A DNA stretch of 64,000 nt from an uncultured Clostridia bacterium (lineage in GTDB: Bacteria > Bacillota > Clostridia > Oscillospirales > Butyricicoccaceae): positions 15,977 to 79,976 of the forward strand of contig CANUCM010000067.1 in assembly GCA_947856675.1 (NCBI GenBank). Direction: 5' to 3'. The notes under the pieces are model-generated. The model ran no database searches. It worked only from the letters and a program-made list of their open reading frames with translations, and was not told the origin of the DNA. The position numbers and the translations under genes were made by a program. How positions within the stretch are numbered: the first letter of the stretch is position 1; every line of letters starts with the position of its first letter. This document shows positions 50,447 through 59,745 of this stretch, piece by piece.

Positions 50447-52894
50447 ATGCAAGCAAAAAGAAACACAAATTTAAACGAAACCAAAACTTATCATATACCG
50501 ATGCTGGCTCTGCGCGGAATTACAATTTTCCCCAATGTGCTGTTTCATTTTGATGTTGGGCGGGCGAAATCCGTCAAAGCGCTGGAACAGTCCATGGCGG
50601 GGGGACAGCGTATTTTCCTCGTCACCCAGAAAGATGTCCGGACAGAGGATCCCGGCGCTGACGACTTGTATACCATCGGCACAGTCGCCCGGGTGCGCCA
50701 GATTCTGAAGCTGTCCGGCAACAGTCTGCGCGTGCTGGTAGAAGGCGAGAACCGTGCCAGGCTGGATGAACTTGTGTGCACCGAGCCGTATCTTGCGGCG
50801 CATGTCACCGAATACAGCGCCAAGCGAGTCCGCCCTGTTACCAAGCGCGATCAGGCTCTGCTGCGCAGCGTGCGTGAATTGTTTGTTCAATACAGTGAGC
50901 TCGCCCCGAAGATGTCGGGGGACATTCTTCTGAATGTGATGGAAAATGACGACATGGCCTTTTTGTCGGATTATATTGCCCAAAACATTCAGCTGCGCGG
51001 AGAAGACAAGCAGCTTTTGCTGGAACAGGCCGATGCGCGCCGCCGCATGACGCTGCTCAGCCGGATCCTGATGCAGGAAATTGATGTGCTGACTCTGGAA
51101 GCCGATCTGCAAAACAGGGTAAAAGAGCAGATTGACAAAAACCAGCGCGACTATTTCCTTCGCGAACAGCTCAAGGCCATCAACGAGGAGCTGGGAGAAG
51201 GGGAGGACGCCTCCGGAGAAGCGCAGAGTTATCTCGACAAAATTGAGGCGGCAGAGCTTCCGCAGGAGGTTCGCGAAAAGCTGACCAAGGAAGCGGGGCG
51301 GCTGGCCAAAATGCAGCCTTCCTCTCCGGAAAGCGGCGTTATCCGCAGCTATCTCGATACATGCCTTGAAATCCCCTGGTGCACGGTGACCCGTGAAAAC
51401 TCCAGCATTCAAAAAGCGCGGGAAATTCTCGCCGCGGATCATTACGGCCTGGAAAAAGTCAAGGAGCGCATCCTTGAGCTGTTTGCCGTCAAGGCCATGA
51501 CGGGCGAAGTCAAAGGGCAGATTATTTGCCTGGTCGGCCCTCCGGGCGTAGGCAAAACGTCTGTGGCGCGCTCGATTGCCCGCTGCATGGGGCGGAAGTA
51601 TGCAAGGCTTTCCCTCGGCGGCGTCCGTGACGAAGCCGACATTCGAGGGCACAGAAAAACCTATATCGGCGCCATGCCCGGCCGCATCATCAACGCACTG
51701 ATCCAGGCCGGCAGCCGCAACTGCCTGATTCTCATTGACGAAATTGACAAACTGGGCAGCGACTATAAAGGCGATCCCAGCTCGGCGCTTTTGGAAGTGT
51801 TTGACACAGAGCAGAACACTGCTTTCCGCGATCACTTTGTCGAGCTGCCTTTTGACCTGTCCGATGTGCTGTTTGTTACAACCGCCAACACGCTGGACAC
51901 CATCCCCGCACCTTTGCTTGACCGTATGGAAGTCATCGAACTGACCTCTTACACCGACGAGGAAAAGCTGCAGATTGCCAAAAAACATCTCATGCCCAAA
52001 CAGCTGAAAAAACACGGCCTCAAAGGTACGCAGCTGCGCATCAGCGATTCCGCATACCGCAGGATCATTTCAGAGTATACCCGGGAATCCGGCGTGCGCA
52101 CCCTGGAGCGCGAGCTTGCCAAGCTGTGCCGCAAGGCCGATCATAAGATTATCGAAACCGGCTGCAAGCAGGTGCGCATTACGGAAGACAATCTGGCCGG
52201 CTTTTTGGGCGTGCCCCGCTATAAAAACGAGAAAATGTCGCCGCAGCCCGAATGCGGTCTGGTCAACGGTCTGGCATGGACGCGAGTCGGCGGAGAGCTT
52301 CTCGAGGTAGAAGCAATGGCTGTCCCTGGCAGCGGAAAAATTGAGCTGACCGGCAACCTCGGCGACGTTATGCGGGAATCGGCCCGCGCCGCGCTGACAT
52401 ATATCCGCAGCCGCGCCCGCGAGCTGGGCATTGCCGAGGACTTTTACCAGAAGCAGGACATTCACATTCATTTCCCCGAGGGCGCAGTTCCCAAAGACGG
52501 CCCTTCAGCAGGCATTACGACGGCCACTGCCGTGATTTCCGCTCTGACCGGGCGCCCGGTATCCCGGTACTTTGCCATGACCGGTGAAATCACCTTGCGC
52601 GGACGCGTGCTGCCGATTGGCGGCCTGAAAGAGAAAACCATGGCGGCTTTCCGCGCAGGCGTTACAACGGTTCTTATTCCAGAAGACAACCGCCCCGATT
52701 TGTCGGAAATTGATCCGACCGTGCGAAACGGCCTGAACTTTATCTGTGTTTCCCATATGGATCAGGTGATTGATGTTATCTTTGGGTCAGAGCTTCACAA
52801 CCCCGGCAATAAGGATGCCGCCGCGCAAATGCTTTCGCCCGCTTTGCCGATGCCCAAACAGGAGCCCCCTATACCCGCACGCACCTACAGGTAA
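50447..52894 (+). CDS. lon: ATP-dependent protease Lon
   Basis: An 815-residue protein with the N-terminal LAN domain (starting about IPMLALRGITIFPN), a coiled coil, the AAA+ module with Walker A GPPGVGKT and Walker B LILIDEIDK, and the C-terminal serine protease with the catalytic Ser in PKDGPSAG and Lys in GGLKEKTMAA. It is the LonA type. The AGGAGG is 13 bases before the ATG, longer than usual. In Bacillus lonB precedes lonA; here an opp operon lies between clpX and lon. Confidence 0.97.
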   Translation: MQAKRNTNLNETKTYHIPMLALRGITIFPNVLFHFDVGRAKSVKALEQSMAGGQRIFLVTQKDVRTEDPGADDLYTIGTVARVRQILKLSGNSLRVLVEGENRARLDELVCTEPYLAAHVTEYSAKRVRPVTKRDQALLRSVRELFVQYSELAPKMSGDILLNVMENDDMAFLSDYIAQNIQLRGEDKQLLLEQADARRRMTLLSRILMQEIDVLTLEADLQNRVKEQIDKNQRDYFLREQLKAINEELGEGEDASGEAQSYLDKIEAAELPQEVREKLTKEAGRLAKMQPSSPESGVIRSYLDTCLEIPWCTVTRENSSIQKAREILAADHYGLEKVKERILELFAVKAMTGEVKGQIICLVGPPGVGKTSVARSIARCMGRKYARLSLGGVRDEADIRGHRKTYIGAMPGRIINALIQAGSRNCLILIDEIDKLGSDYKGDPSSALLEVFDTEQNTAFRDHFVELPFDLSDVLFVTTANTLDTIPAPLLDRMEVIELTSYTDEEKLQIAKKHLMPKQLKKHGLKGTQLRISDSAYRRIISEYTRESGVRTLERELAKLCRKADHKIIETGCKQVRITEDNLAGFLGVPRYKNEKMSPQPECGLVNGLAWTRVGGELLEVEAMAVPGSGKIELTGNLGDVMRESARAALTYIRSRARELGIAEDFYQKQDIHIHFPEGAVPKDGPSAGITTATAVISALTGRPVSRYFAMTGEITLRGRVLPIGGLKEKTMAAFRAGVTTVLIPEDNRPDLSEIDPTVRNGLNFICVSHMDQVIDVIFGSELHNPGNKDAAAQMLSPALPMPKQEPPIPARTYR

Positions 52895-52899
52895 CAGCC

Positions 52900-53490
52900 A
52901 TGATTTTAAAAAATGCGGAGTTTGTGCGCTCAGCTGCCGACGCTTCGGGCTTTCCCCGGGACGGACGGCCCCGCATCGTCTTTGCCGGACGCTCCAATGT
53001 CGGCAAGTCATCCACCATTAACTCACTTGTCGGTCGTAAAGGTTTTGCCCGGGTCAGTGCATCCCCGGGCAAAACCGTGTTTGTCAACCTTTTCCTTGCC
53101 GAACAGCGTATCTGGCTTGTCGATTTGCCGGGCTACGGCTATTCCAAAACCTCAGCCCAGGAACGGCAGCGTTATTCTGCTCTGATTGAGCAATATCTTG
53201 ACGATGACATGGAAAACATCCACCGGTTTATGCTGATTGTCGACATCCGCCACGCCCCGACCGCCGATGACCGGCTCATGGCCGACTGGGCCAGAGCCTA
53301 TCATCTGCCGCTCGTCGTGATTGCCAATAAGGCGGACAAGCTCAAACCCTCACAGCTCCGGGAAAGCCTTGCCGCCGTGCGCGCGGGCCTTGCCGTAGAT
53401 GAAACCGTTCCCGTTTTCGCATTTTCCGCCGAAAAACACACCGGAAGAGATGATGTGATTCGCGAAATCTTTTCCGGCCTGAGGGAGTAA
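52900..53490 (+). CDS. engB: Ribosome biogenesis GTPase EngB (YsxC)
   Basis: A 196-residue GTPase with G1 GRSNVGKSS, G2 SPGKT, G3 DLPGYGYSK and G4 NKADKLK. It acts in 50S assembly. It starts 6 bases after lon, as in Bacillus (lonA-ysxC). Confidence 0.96.
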   Translation: MILKNAEFVRSAADASGFPRDGRPRIVFAGRSNVGKSSTINSLVGRKGFARVSASPGKTVFVNLFLAEQRIWLVDLPGYGYSKTSAQERQRYSALIEQYLDDDMENIHRFMLIVDIRHAPTADDRLMADWARAYHLPLVVIANKADKLKPSQLRESLAAVRAGLAVDETVPVFAFSAEKHTGRDDVIREIFSGLRE

Positions 53491-53497
53491 AAACAGT

Positions 53498-54808
53498 ATG
53501 AAGCAGGAGCTTTTCAGCAATCATTTTGCCGTCGGAAACAATGGCTGCCTTGTTTTTGACGGCTTGGATCTTGTACAGGCAGCAAAAACTTTCAAAACGC
53601 CGGCATACTTTATCAGCGAAGCGGTCGTTCGGGAGAATTGCCGTGCCTACATGCGGGCCATGCGCCAGCAGTTCGGCGAGCGCTTCAAGGTCGCCTACGC
53701 CAGCAAGGCGCTGTGCTCCAGTTTTATTTACCCCATACTGCAAAGCGAAGGGCTCAATGCCGATGTGGTGTCTGGCGGAGAGCTTTACACGGCGCTGCAC
53801 GCCGGATTTCCCGCGCAAAAACTGCATTTTCATGGCAACAATAAAACCGATGACGAATTGCTGCAGGCAGTGCAGTGCGGCATCGGTTCGGTTGTGATTG
53901 ACTGCCTGGATGAAATCGAAAGGCTCGACGCTGTTTGCCGGCATTTGGAAAAGAAAATTCCCGTTTTGCTGCGGGTCAAGCCCGGTGTTGACGCCCATAC
54001 GCACGAGTTTATCAGCACCGGACACAATGACTGCAAGTTCGGGTTTGGCATTGAGGACGGCCAGGTTTTTGAAGCGGCCGAAATGCTGTCCCGCTGCAAG
54101 TTTCTTGACTTCTGCGGCCTTCACTGCCATATAGGCTCTCAGGTTTTTCTGAAAGAGCCCTTTGGTATCGCAGCCGGCGTCATGGTTGCGCTGTTTGCCC
54201 GCCTGAACAAAGAGTACGGCTTCTCTTTGCGCGAACTCATTTTGGGCGGTGGATTCGGCGTGCGGTATATGCCCGAAGATACCCCTGTACCCATTCCGGA
54301 AATGGTGAGTTATTTGGGGCAGTGCCTTCGCGAAAGCTGCTCGCAGCATGGCATTGATGTGCCAGAAATTGTTATCGAACCGGGGCGTTCCATTATCTGC
54401 ACCGCCGGTGTTATTCTGTATACCGTGGGTTCGGTCAAAAAAATCCCCCATGCCCGAACCTATGTTTCGGTCGACGGCGGCATGCCCGACAACCCGCGTT
54501 ATGCCCTGTATCAGGCGCAGTATGACGCCTGCATCGCCGATCGCGCTGCGCAGGAAAAAAGCGAAATTGTCACCATTGCCGGAAAATGCTGCGAAAGCGG
54601 CGATCTCATCTCCCGGGACATCCCGCTTCAGCCGGCCCGGCGCGGCGACACCCTGTGTGTTTTTTCCACCGGCGCCTATACATATTCCATGGCTTCCAAT
54701 TATAACCGCCTGCCGCGCCCGCCCGTCGTTGTGATTCAAAACGGCTGCGGCCGGGTCGTGGTACGCAGGGAAACCTACGAAGATCTGGTGCGCAATGACG
54801 TCATATAA
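53498..54808 (+). CDS. lysA: Diaminopimelate decarboxylase
   Basis: A 436-residue fold-type III PLP enzyme with the PLP lysine in YASKALCS (about residue 69), the HFHGNNK loop, the GGGFGVRY segment, the EPGRS motif and the catalytic Cys in GKCCESGD. It makes L-lysine from meso-diaminopimelate, a wall precursor. It starts 8 bases after engB. Confidence 0.94.
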   Translation: MKQELFSNHFAVGNNGCLVFDGLDLVQAAKTFKTPAYFISEAVVRENCRAYMRAMRQQFGERFKVAYASKALCSSFIYPILQSEGLNADVVSGGELYTALHAGFPAQKLHFHGNNKTDDELLQAVQCGIGSVVIDCLDEIERLDAVCRHLEKKIPVLLRVKPGVDAHTHEFISTGHNDCKFGFGIEDGQVFEAAEMLSRCKFLDFCGLHCHIGSQVFLKEPFGIAAGVMVALFARLNKEYGFSLRELILGGGFGVRYMPEDTPVPIPEMVSYLGQCLRESCSQHGIDVPEIVIEPGRSIICTAGVILYTVGSVKKIPHARTYVSVDGGMPDNPRYALYQAQYDACIADRAAQEKSEIVTIAGKCCESGDLISRDIPLQPARRGDTLCVFSTGAYTYSMASNYNRLPRPPVVVIQNGCGRVVVRRETYEDLVRNDVI

Positions 54809-54848
54809 ACCGGCGCGCTGAGACGCCGGAAGGGAGGAACCCGCTATT

Positions 54849-55499
54849 CTGTTTACAACTTCACTCCGCGATCTTCTGATCGTGATCCCAGCCGCACTGC
54901 TTGCCATTACATTTCATGAAATGGCGCATGGCTGGGCTGCCTGGGCGCTTGGCGACCCCACTGCCAAAAATGCCGGCCGCCTGACCCTTAACCCGCTGGA
55001 TCACATAGATCCCATCGGTTTTTTATGTATTCTGGTCGCCGGAATCGGCTGGGCCAAGCCGGTCCCCATCAACCCGTTTCATTTTAAACACCGCAAGCGC
55101 GACATTGCCTTGACCGCCCTTGCCGGACCGGCCGCCAACATTCTGCTGTGCTTTCTCTGCTTTCTTGTCGCTTTTGGGATATTGTATTTTCCCGCGGGGG
55201 AAATCCTTCGCGCGCTGGCACAGTTTTTAATTATCACGGCCTCCATCAGCGCAGGACTTGCCGTATTCAACCTGATTCCCATTCCTCCGCTGGACGGCTC
55301 AAAAATTCTCTACTCGCTTTTGCCCAACCGCCTTCTTGCCAAGATTATCCCCTACGAAGGACCCATGCGCTTTGTACTGCTCGTCGCGGTTTTTCTGGGC
55401 GCGCTGGACGGGGTGATCGGCGCAGGGCAGAGCTTTGTCATCAACACTGCCATGTCCCTGTGTTTCCGGCTTTTTACCCTTATCAGCGGGGTGTTGTAA
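54849..55499 (+). CDS. Site-2 protease family protein (M50) with a non-canonical start
   Basis: A ~216-residue membrane protein with the zinc motif HEMAH (HExxH) in segment 1 and the third ligand in NLIPIPPLDGSKI. No ATG, GTG or TTG lies at a suitable place: GGAGG (54833-54837) is followed at 8 bases by ATT (54846) and at 11 bases by CTG (54849). The first usual start, GTG at 54882, has no ribosome binding site and would remove the LFTTSLRDLLIV segment that family members share. Start therefore uncertain; CTG is shown. It lies before scpA, as in many Clostridia. Confidence 0.8.
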   Translation: MFTTSLRDLLIVIPAALLAITFHEMAHGWAAWALGDPTAKNAGRLTLNPLDHIDPIGFLCILVAGIGWAKPVPINPFHFKHRKRDIALTALAGPAANILLCFLCFLVAFGILYFPAGEILRALAQFLIITASISAGLAVFNLIPIPPLDGSKILYSLLPNRLLAKIIPYEGPMRFVLLVAVFLGALDGVIGAGQSFVINTAMSLCFRLFTLISGVL

Positions 55500-55500
55500 A

Positions 55501-56226
55501 TTGCAGCCGGTAACCTTTCATCTCCCCGTGTTTGACGGGCCCCTGGATCTGCTTTTGCACCTGATTTCCAAAAACAAAGTCAGCATCTATGACATTCCCG
55601 TTTCGGATATTTTGGAGCAATATCTTGAGTATCTTGCCCGCATGCGGGAGTTCGACATGGACATTGCCGCGGATTTTATCTCGATGGCCGCGCAGCTGAT
55701 GGTTATCAAGTCCCGGATGCTTTTGCCCGTGTACGAGGAAGAAGGGCAGGAAGATCCCCGCGCCGAACTGGTTGAGGCGCTGTTGGAATATCAGCGCTTT
55801 AAGCAAATCGGAGGGTACCTTGGCACCCGTGCAGAGCTTGGCCGCGACTTGTTTGTCAAGCAGCCGGAAACGCTGGAAAAACAGCCGCAGGAGTATCATT
55901 ACACTGCAGATGCGCTGACCCGGGCCATATGCAGCATTCTGGAGCGTTCCGAGCGGCGCATGCCGCCGCCTGTTTCTGCTTTTTCCGGCATTGTCGGCAA
56001 AGAACCTGTGCCGGTGGGGCAGAAAATTGAAATGCTCGTGCACTTGTTTACCCGCCAGCGCACAATTTCTCTGAAGCAGGTTGTGCTGGAATGCCGCAGC
56101 CGCTCTGAAGTGGTCGCGTTGTTTCTGGCGGTTCTGGAGCTTTCCAAAGTCCACAAAATTTATATTGAGGACGGGGATGCAGATTGCAGCCTGTCCCTCG
56201 CGGAGGAATCCCAATGGAACAGTTAA
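55501..56226 (+). CDS. scpA: Segregation and condensation protein A
   Basis: A 241-residue kleisin. The N-terminal region begins FHLPVFDGPLDLLLHLI, the family start. TTG start directly after the protease stop; the SD GGGGTG is weak. It bridges SMC with ScpB in chromosome condensation. Overlaps scpB by 13 bases. Confidence 0.94.
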   Translation: MQPVTFHLPVFDGPLDLLLHLISKNKVSIYDIPVSDILEQYLEYLARMREFDMDIAADFISMAAQLMVIKSRMLLPVYEEEGQEDPRAELVEALLEYQRFKQIGGYLGTRAELGRDLFVKQPETLEKQPQEYHYTADALTRAICSILERSERRMPPPVSAFSGIVGKEPVPVGQKIEMLVHLFTRQRTISLKQVVLECRSRSEVVALFLAVLELSKVHKIYIEDGDADCSLSLAEESQWNS

Positions 56227-56777
56227 CCGAGCTTTGCTGCGCCTTGGAAGCCGTCCTTTTTGCCGCGGGCGAACCCGTGCCGGACAGCCGGCTGTGCGCC
56301 GTTCTCGGTGTCGACAAACAGGCCCTGGCTGAAGCGGCCAGCATGCTTTCGGACGAATATGATTTTTCCCGCAGAGGCATCCGCCTTTTGACCCTGGAAA
56401 ACGCATACCAGCTCTGTTCCCGCGCAGACTATGCTCAACAGGTCCGTGCCGTACTCGAAACCCGCCGCGCACCGGCGCTTTCGTCTTCTGCGCTGGAGGT
56501 TTTGGCCATTATCGCTTACAAACAGCCGGTCACCAAAACCTATATCGAGCAGGTGCGCGGTGTCGACAGCAGCGGCACCGTAAACACCCTGCAGGAAAAG
56601 GGCCTCATTGAGGACTGCGGACGGCTGGATGTCCCCGGGCGACCTATTTTATACCGTACAACAGACGCGTTTCTGCGCTCTTTTGGTTTGTCTTCCATCT
56701 CGCAGCTTCCCGATCTTTCCGAGCCTTTGGGGCAGGAAATGGAGCAAATGTCCTTAGAGAATACGGCGGAGGGATAG
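56214..56777 (+). CDS. scpB: Segregation and condensation protein B
   Basis: A 187-residue protein with two winged-helix domains; signatures include EAVLFAAGEPV, VLAIIAYKQPVTK and GRPILYRTTDAFLRSFGL. It partners ScpA. CGGAGGAATCCC precedes the ATG. Confidence 0.95.
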   Translation: MEQLTELCCALEAVLFAAGEPVPDSRLCAVLGVDKQALAEAASMLSDEYDFSRRGIRLLTLENAYQLCSRADYAQQVRAVLETRRAPALSSSALEVLAIIAYKQPVTKTYIEQVRGVDSSGTVNTLQEKGLIEDCGRLDVPGRPILYRTTDAFLRSFGLSSISQLPDLSEPLGQEMEQMSLENTAEG

Positions 56778-56779
56778 CC

Positions 56780-57463
56780 TTGAAGTGGATTGTTCTGGCG
56801 CCCCTTTCCGTTTTGGGCGCGCTTGCAGCTCTCCTGGTGCTTGCCATGCTGCTGCGAATCGGCGTTCGCGTGCACATTCGGCAGGAAACGATGGATGTCT
56901 GGCTTCGCATTGCCTGCGCCCGTATACACATATACCCGCGCGCAAAAAAGCCGGAGCGCAAGCCTCAGAAAAGCGCACGCCGTCCAAAATCTTTTCATAA
57001 GGAAGTTCGTGTCCGCGCGAAAAAGCCCGGCCCTTCAAAGGCCCGGCCCGCCCCCAGTGTCTGCACGGCGGACGCGAAACCCGACCCTGATTTCTCCATT
57101 GAAACGCTGTGTGCCTATGTCCGTCTGGGCATGGAGGCGGCAGGCCGGCTGCTTTCCGGCCTGCGCATTGATCTTCTGCATGTGCGCGCCGACATTGCCG
57201 CGTCCGATGCGGCAAAAACCGCTTTGGCTTACGGCAGCGCCTGTGCGGCCGTTTCCTGCGTACACCCCCTCATGGAACGGGCATTGCGTATCCGCAGGCA
57301 GAATATTTCCATCAATGCCTGTTTTGAAAAAAGCAGTACGGAACTTGAAGTCGATCTGATAGTTACTGCGCTTTTGGGCCGTCTGCTCTTCATCGGCCTG
57401 CGCATCCTACACAAATACAGCAAACTGAAAAAGGCGGTGCAGAAAAATGAGCAACCTCAGTGA
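56780..57463 (+). CDS. YtfI-like DUF2953 membrane protein
   Basis: A 227-residue protein with an N-terminal membrane segment, a basic Pro/Lys-rich middle (about 60-95) and a C-terminal region including RIRRQNISINACFE. DUF2953 proteins such as Bacillus YtfI precede YtfJ, as here. Function unknown. TTG start after GGAGGGATAGCC. Confidence 0.78.
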   Translation: MKWIVLAPLSVLGALAALLVLAMLLRIGVRVHIRQETMDVWLRIACARIHIYPRAKKPERKPQKSARRPKSFHKEVRVRAKKPGPSKARPAPSVCTADAKPDPDFSIETLCAYVRLGMEAAGRLLSGLRIDLLHVRADIAASDAAKTALAYGSACAAVSCVHPLMERALRIRRQNISINACFEKSSTELEVDLIVTALLGRLLFIGLRILHKYSKLKKAVQKNEQPQ

Positions 57464-57848
57464 TTTTATGGGGCAGAGTATGGAAAAAATCAGGGAAATG
57501 ATCGATGTCAACACCATTGTCGGCAACCCCATTACCACCCCCGACGGAACGACGCTGATCCCTGTTTCCAAGGTTACCTTCGGCTTCGCTTCCGGCGGAA
57601 GTGACGTCGCATCTCAGAGCCAGGCAGCTTCTTCTCCGGTGCACTACGGAGCCGGAAGCGGCGCCGGTGTTTCCGTGCAGCCGGTTGCTTTTGTCGTCAT
57701 CAGCGCGGGCAACGTCCGTATGCTGTACCTCGAACCTCCCGTCAACGGAACGCTGGACAAAGTGATTGACCTGGTCCCCGGCATCGTGGATAAAATCCGC
57801 GATGCAATGAAAAAGAACGAGCCCGACGACCCGAAAGTCGTATATTAA
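57447..57848 (+). CDS. ytfJ: Sporulation protein YtfJ (GerW family)
   Basis: A 133-residue protein with TIVGNPITTPDGTTLIPVSKVTFGFASGG, the GerW/YtfJ hallmark, a Gly/Ser-rich middle and VIDLVPGIVDKI near the end. In Bacillus it is a forespore protein affecting germination with L-alanine. Overlaps the previous gene by 17 bases. Confidence 0.93.
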   Translation: MSNLSDFMGQSMEKIREMIDVNTIVGNPITTPDGTTLIPVSKVTFGFASGGSDVASQSQAASSPVHYGAGSGAGVSVQPVAFVVISAGNVRMLYLEPPVNGTLDKVIDLVPGIVDKIRDAMKKNEPDDPKVVY

Positions 57849-57865
57849 AGCTCATAAACTCTCTT

Positions 57866-57893
57866 ACCTGCCCGTATATTGCTATGGGCAGGT
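57866..57893 (+). promoter_or_regulatory. Hairpin masking the ribosome binding site of the dac gene
   Basis: ACCTGCCC / GGGCAGGT with a 12-base loop. The right arm overlaps the AGGTGAG ribosome binding site (57890-57896) of the GTG at 57902. It could reduce or regulate translation. Confidence 0.5.
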
Positions 57894-57901
57894 GAGTCTT
57901 T

Positions 57902-59011
57902 GTGAACAACAGACTGAAAGCATTGGTCTGTGCCGCCGTGATTCTGTGCACGGCCAGCACGCAGTGCCGCGCGATTTCCGCCGCATCCTACATTTTGTAT
58001 GATCCGCTGACGCAGTCGGCGATCGCTTCCTCCAATGCAGACGAACGCCGCGGTATGGCAAGCACCACCAAAATTATGACTGCGCTCGTTGCACTGGAGC
58101 TGTATGACCCGGAACAGGCGGTTGTCATCCGCCCGGAGTGGTGCGGCGCCAAAGGATCTTCCATGTACCTCCGCGCAGGGGAAACGCTGACGGTTTCCGA
58201 TTTGCTGTACGGCCTGATGCTGAGCAGCGGGAACGATGCGGCCGTTGCTTTGTCCTGCATTTACAGTGGGGAAAGCAGCGATTTTATCGACCTGATGAAC
58301 CGGCGTGCCCTTGAGCTTGGTATGAACGACACCCACTTTGACAACCCAAACGGCCTGGACGGCGAAACGCACTACTCCACGGCGCATGACATGGCCCTGC
58401 TTGCCGCAGCCGCCATGGAAAACGATGCTTTTCGCGCGATTGTTTCCAGCCAAAATGTCCAGATAGGGCAGAGGTATTTGAAAAACCACAATAAACTCCT
58501 GTCTATGCTGGAAGGGGCCGAGGGTGTAAAAACCGGGTTTACCAAGCGATGCGGCCGGTGTCTTGTATCTTCTGTTTCCCGGCTGGGCCGCCGTTTGATT
58601 GCCGTTACCCTCAACGCCCCGGACGATTGGAATGATCATATTTCTCTGCACGAACAGGGCTTTAAGCGTTTTTCCGAACGGCAGATACTCTCATCCGGGG
58701 AAGTGGGCTTTGCCACTGTGGCCGCCGGCCAGCAGTGCCGCAAAATTGCCCTGTACATCGAAGAGGACTTTTCCTTTGCACTGGCTGAAGATGAACAGCC
58801 TTCCGTCACGCTGTGCGGCCCCAGAATTGTCTATGGTCCTGTAGACGGCGGCCAGCAATACGGAACCATCCGCGTTTCCCTGAACAACGCCCTGCTGGCC
58901 GAGCTCCCGGTGTATTTTTCCGAAGGAGCTGCCGTTACATTGAGCGAGAAAAGCCTGTGGGATCGCGTTGCAGACTGGTTTAAAAATCTTTGGGAGTTGC
59001 TGCGCCTTTGA
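57902..59011 (+). CDS. D-alanyl-D-alanine carboxypeptidase (DacB/DacF type)
   Basis: A 369-residue penicillin-binding carboxypeptidase with a signal peptide (about 1-26), SxxK motif STTK (54-57), SGN in LSSGND, KTG in GVKTGFTK and a C-terminal amphipathic helix (DRVADWFKNLWELL) typical of PBP5-like anchors. It trims peptidoglycan stem peptides. The position between ytfJ and rluB resembles the Bacillus dacB region, suggesting a spore-cortex role. GTG start. Confidence 0.92.
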   Translation: MNNRLKALVCAAVILCTASTQCRAISAASYILYDPLTQSAIASSNADERRGMASTTKIMTALVALELYDPEQAVVIRPEWCGAKGSSMYLRAGETLTVSDLLYGLMLSSGNDAAVALSCIYSGESSDFIDLMNRRALELGMNDTHFDNPNGLDGETHYSTAHDMALLAAAAMENDAFRAIVSSQNVQIGQRYLKNHNKLLSMLEGAEGVKTGFTKRCGRCLVSSVSRLGRRLIAVTLNAPDDWNDHISLHEQGFKRFSERQILSSGEVGFATVAAGQQCRKIALYIEEDFSFALAEDEQPSVTLCGPRIVYGPVDGGQQYGTIRVSLNNALLAELPVYFSEGAAVTLSEKSLWDRVADWFKNLWELLRL

Positions 59012-59727
59012 AAGAACGATTGCAAAAACTTCTGTCTGCTGCCGGGGTTTGTTCCCGGCGCACCGCAGAGCGCTATATTGCCGCCGGCCGTGTTACAGTC
59101 AACGGCCGGCCTGCTGCTGTCGGTGACAGCGCAGATTTATGCTGCGATACCGTGCTGCTCGACGGAAAGCCCATTGACCTTCCGCAGCAGCACATCTACC
59201 TGATGCTCAACAAGCCCAGGGGCTACATCACAACGCTGTCGGACGAAAAGGGAAGGCCAATTGTCACCGATCTTTTAAACGGCGTGCACCGGCGTGTTTT
59301 TCCCATTGGCCGGCTCGATCGCAATACCGACGGCCTGCTTCTGCTGACGGACGACGGGCAGCTGGCGCAAAAGCTGACCCATCCTTCACACGAGGTGTAC
59401 AAGCAGTATCTTTTAACCATTCGGGCAGGCCCGGAAGGCTTTGCCGCTGCGCCCGAAGTCCAGCTTGCCCGGCCGCTTGAGCTCGACGGACGTCCCGTGA
59501 TTCCCGCAGTCTGCCGCCTTTTGTCACAAAACGGCTGCACGGCGCACCTCTCCATTCAAATCCGGGAAGGGCGCAACCGTCAGATTCGGCGGCTGTGCGA
59601 AGCCTGCGGCTATACCGTGCTCTCCCTTCGCAGGGTTGCCATTGGTGCGCTGCGCCTGGGAGAGCTGCCGCCCGGCCGATACCGGGCTTTAACCGAAAAC
59701 GAAATCCGTTACCTCAAATCTCTCTGA
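59008..59727 (+). CDS. rluB: 23S rRNA pseudouridine synthase (RluB/RsuA family)
   Basis: A 239-residue protein with an N-terminal S4 domain (RLQKLLSAAGVCSRR) and the catalytic GRLDRNTDGLLLLTDDG motif with the Asp. TTG start overlapping the previous stop; GGGAG is 11 bases upstream. Modification site not certain (RluB or RsuA). Confidence 0.92.
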   Translation: MKERLQKLLSAAGVCSRRTAERYIAAGRVTVNGRPAAVGDSADLCCDTVLLDGKPIDLPQQHIYLMLNKPRGYITTLSDEKGRPIVTDLLNGVHRRVFPIGRLDRNTDGLLLLTDDGQLAQKLTHPSHEVYKQYLLTIRAGPEGFAAAPEVQLARPLELDGRPVIPAVCRLLSQNGCTAHLSIQIREGRNRQIRRLCEACGYTVLSLRRVAIGALRLGELPPGRYRALTENEIRYLKSL

Positions 59728-59745
59728 AAGGCGGGTGGACAAGCT

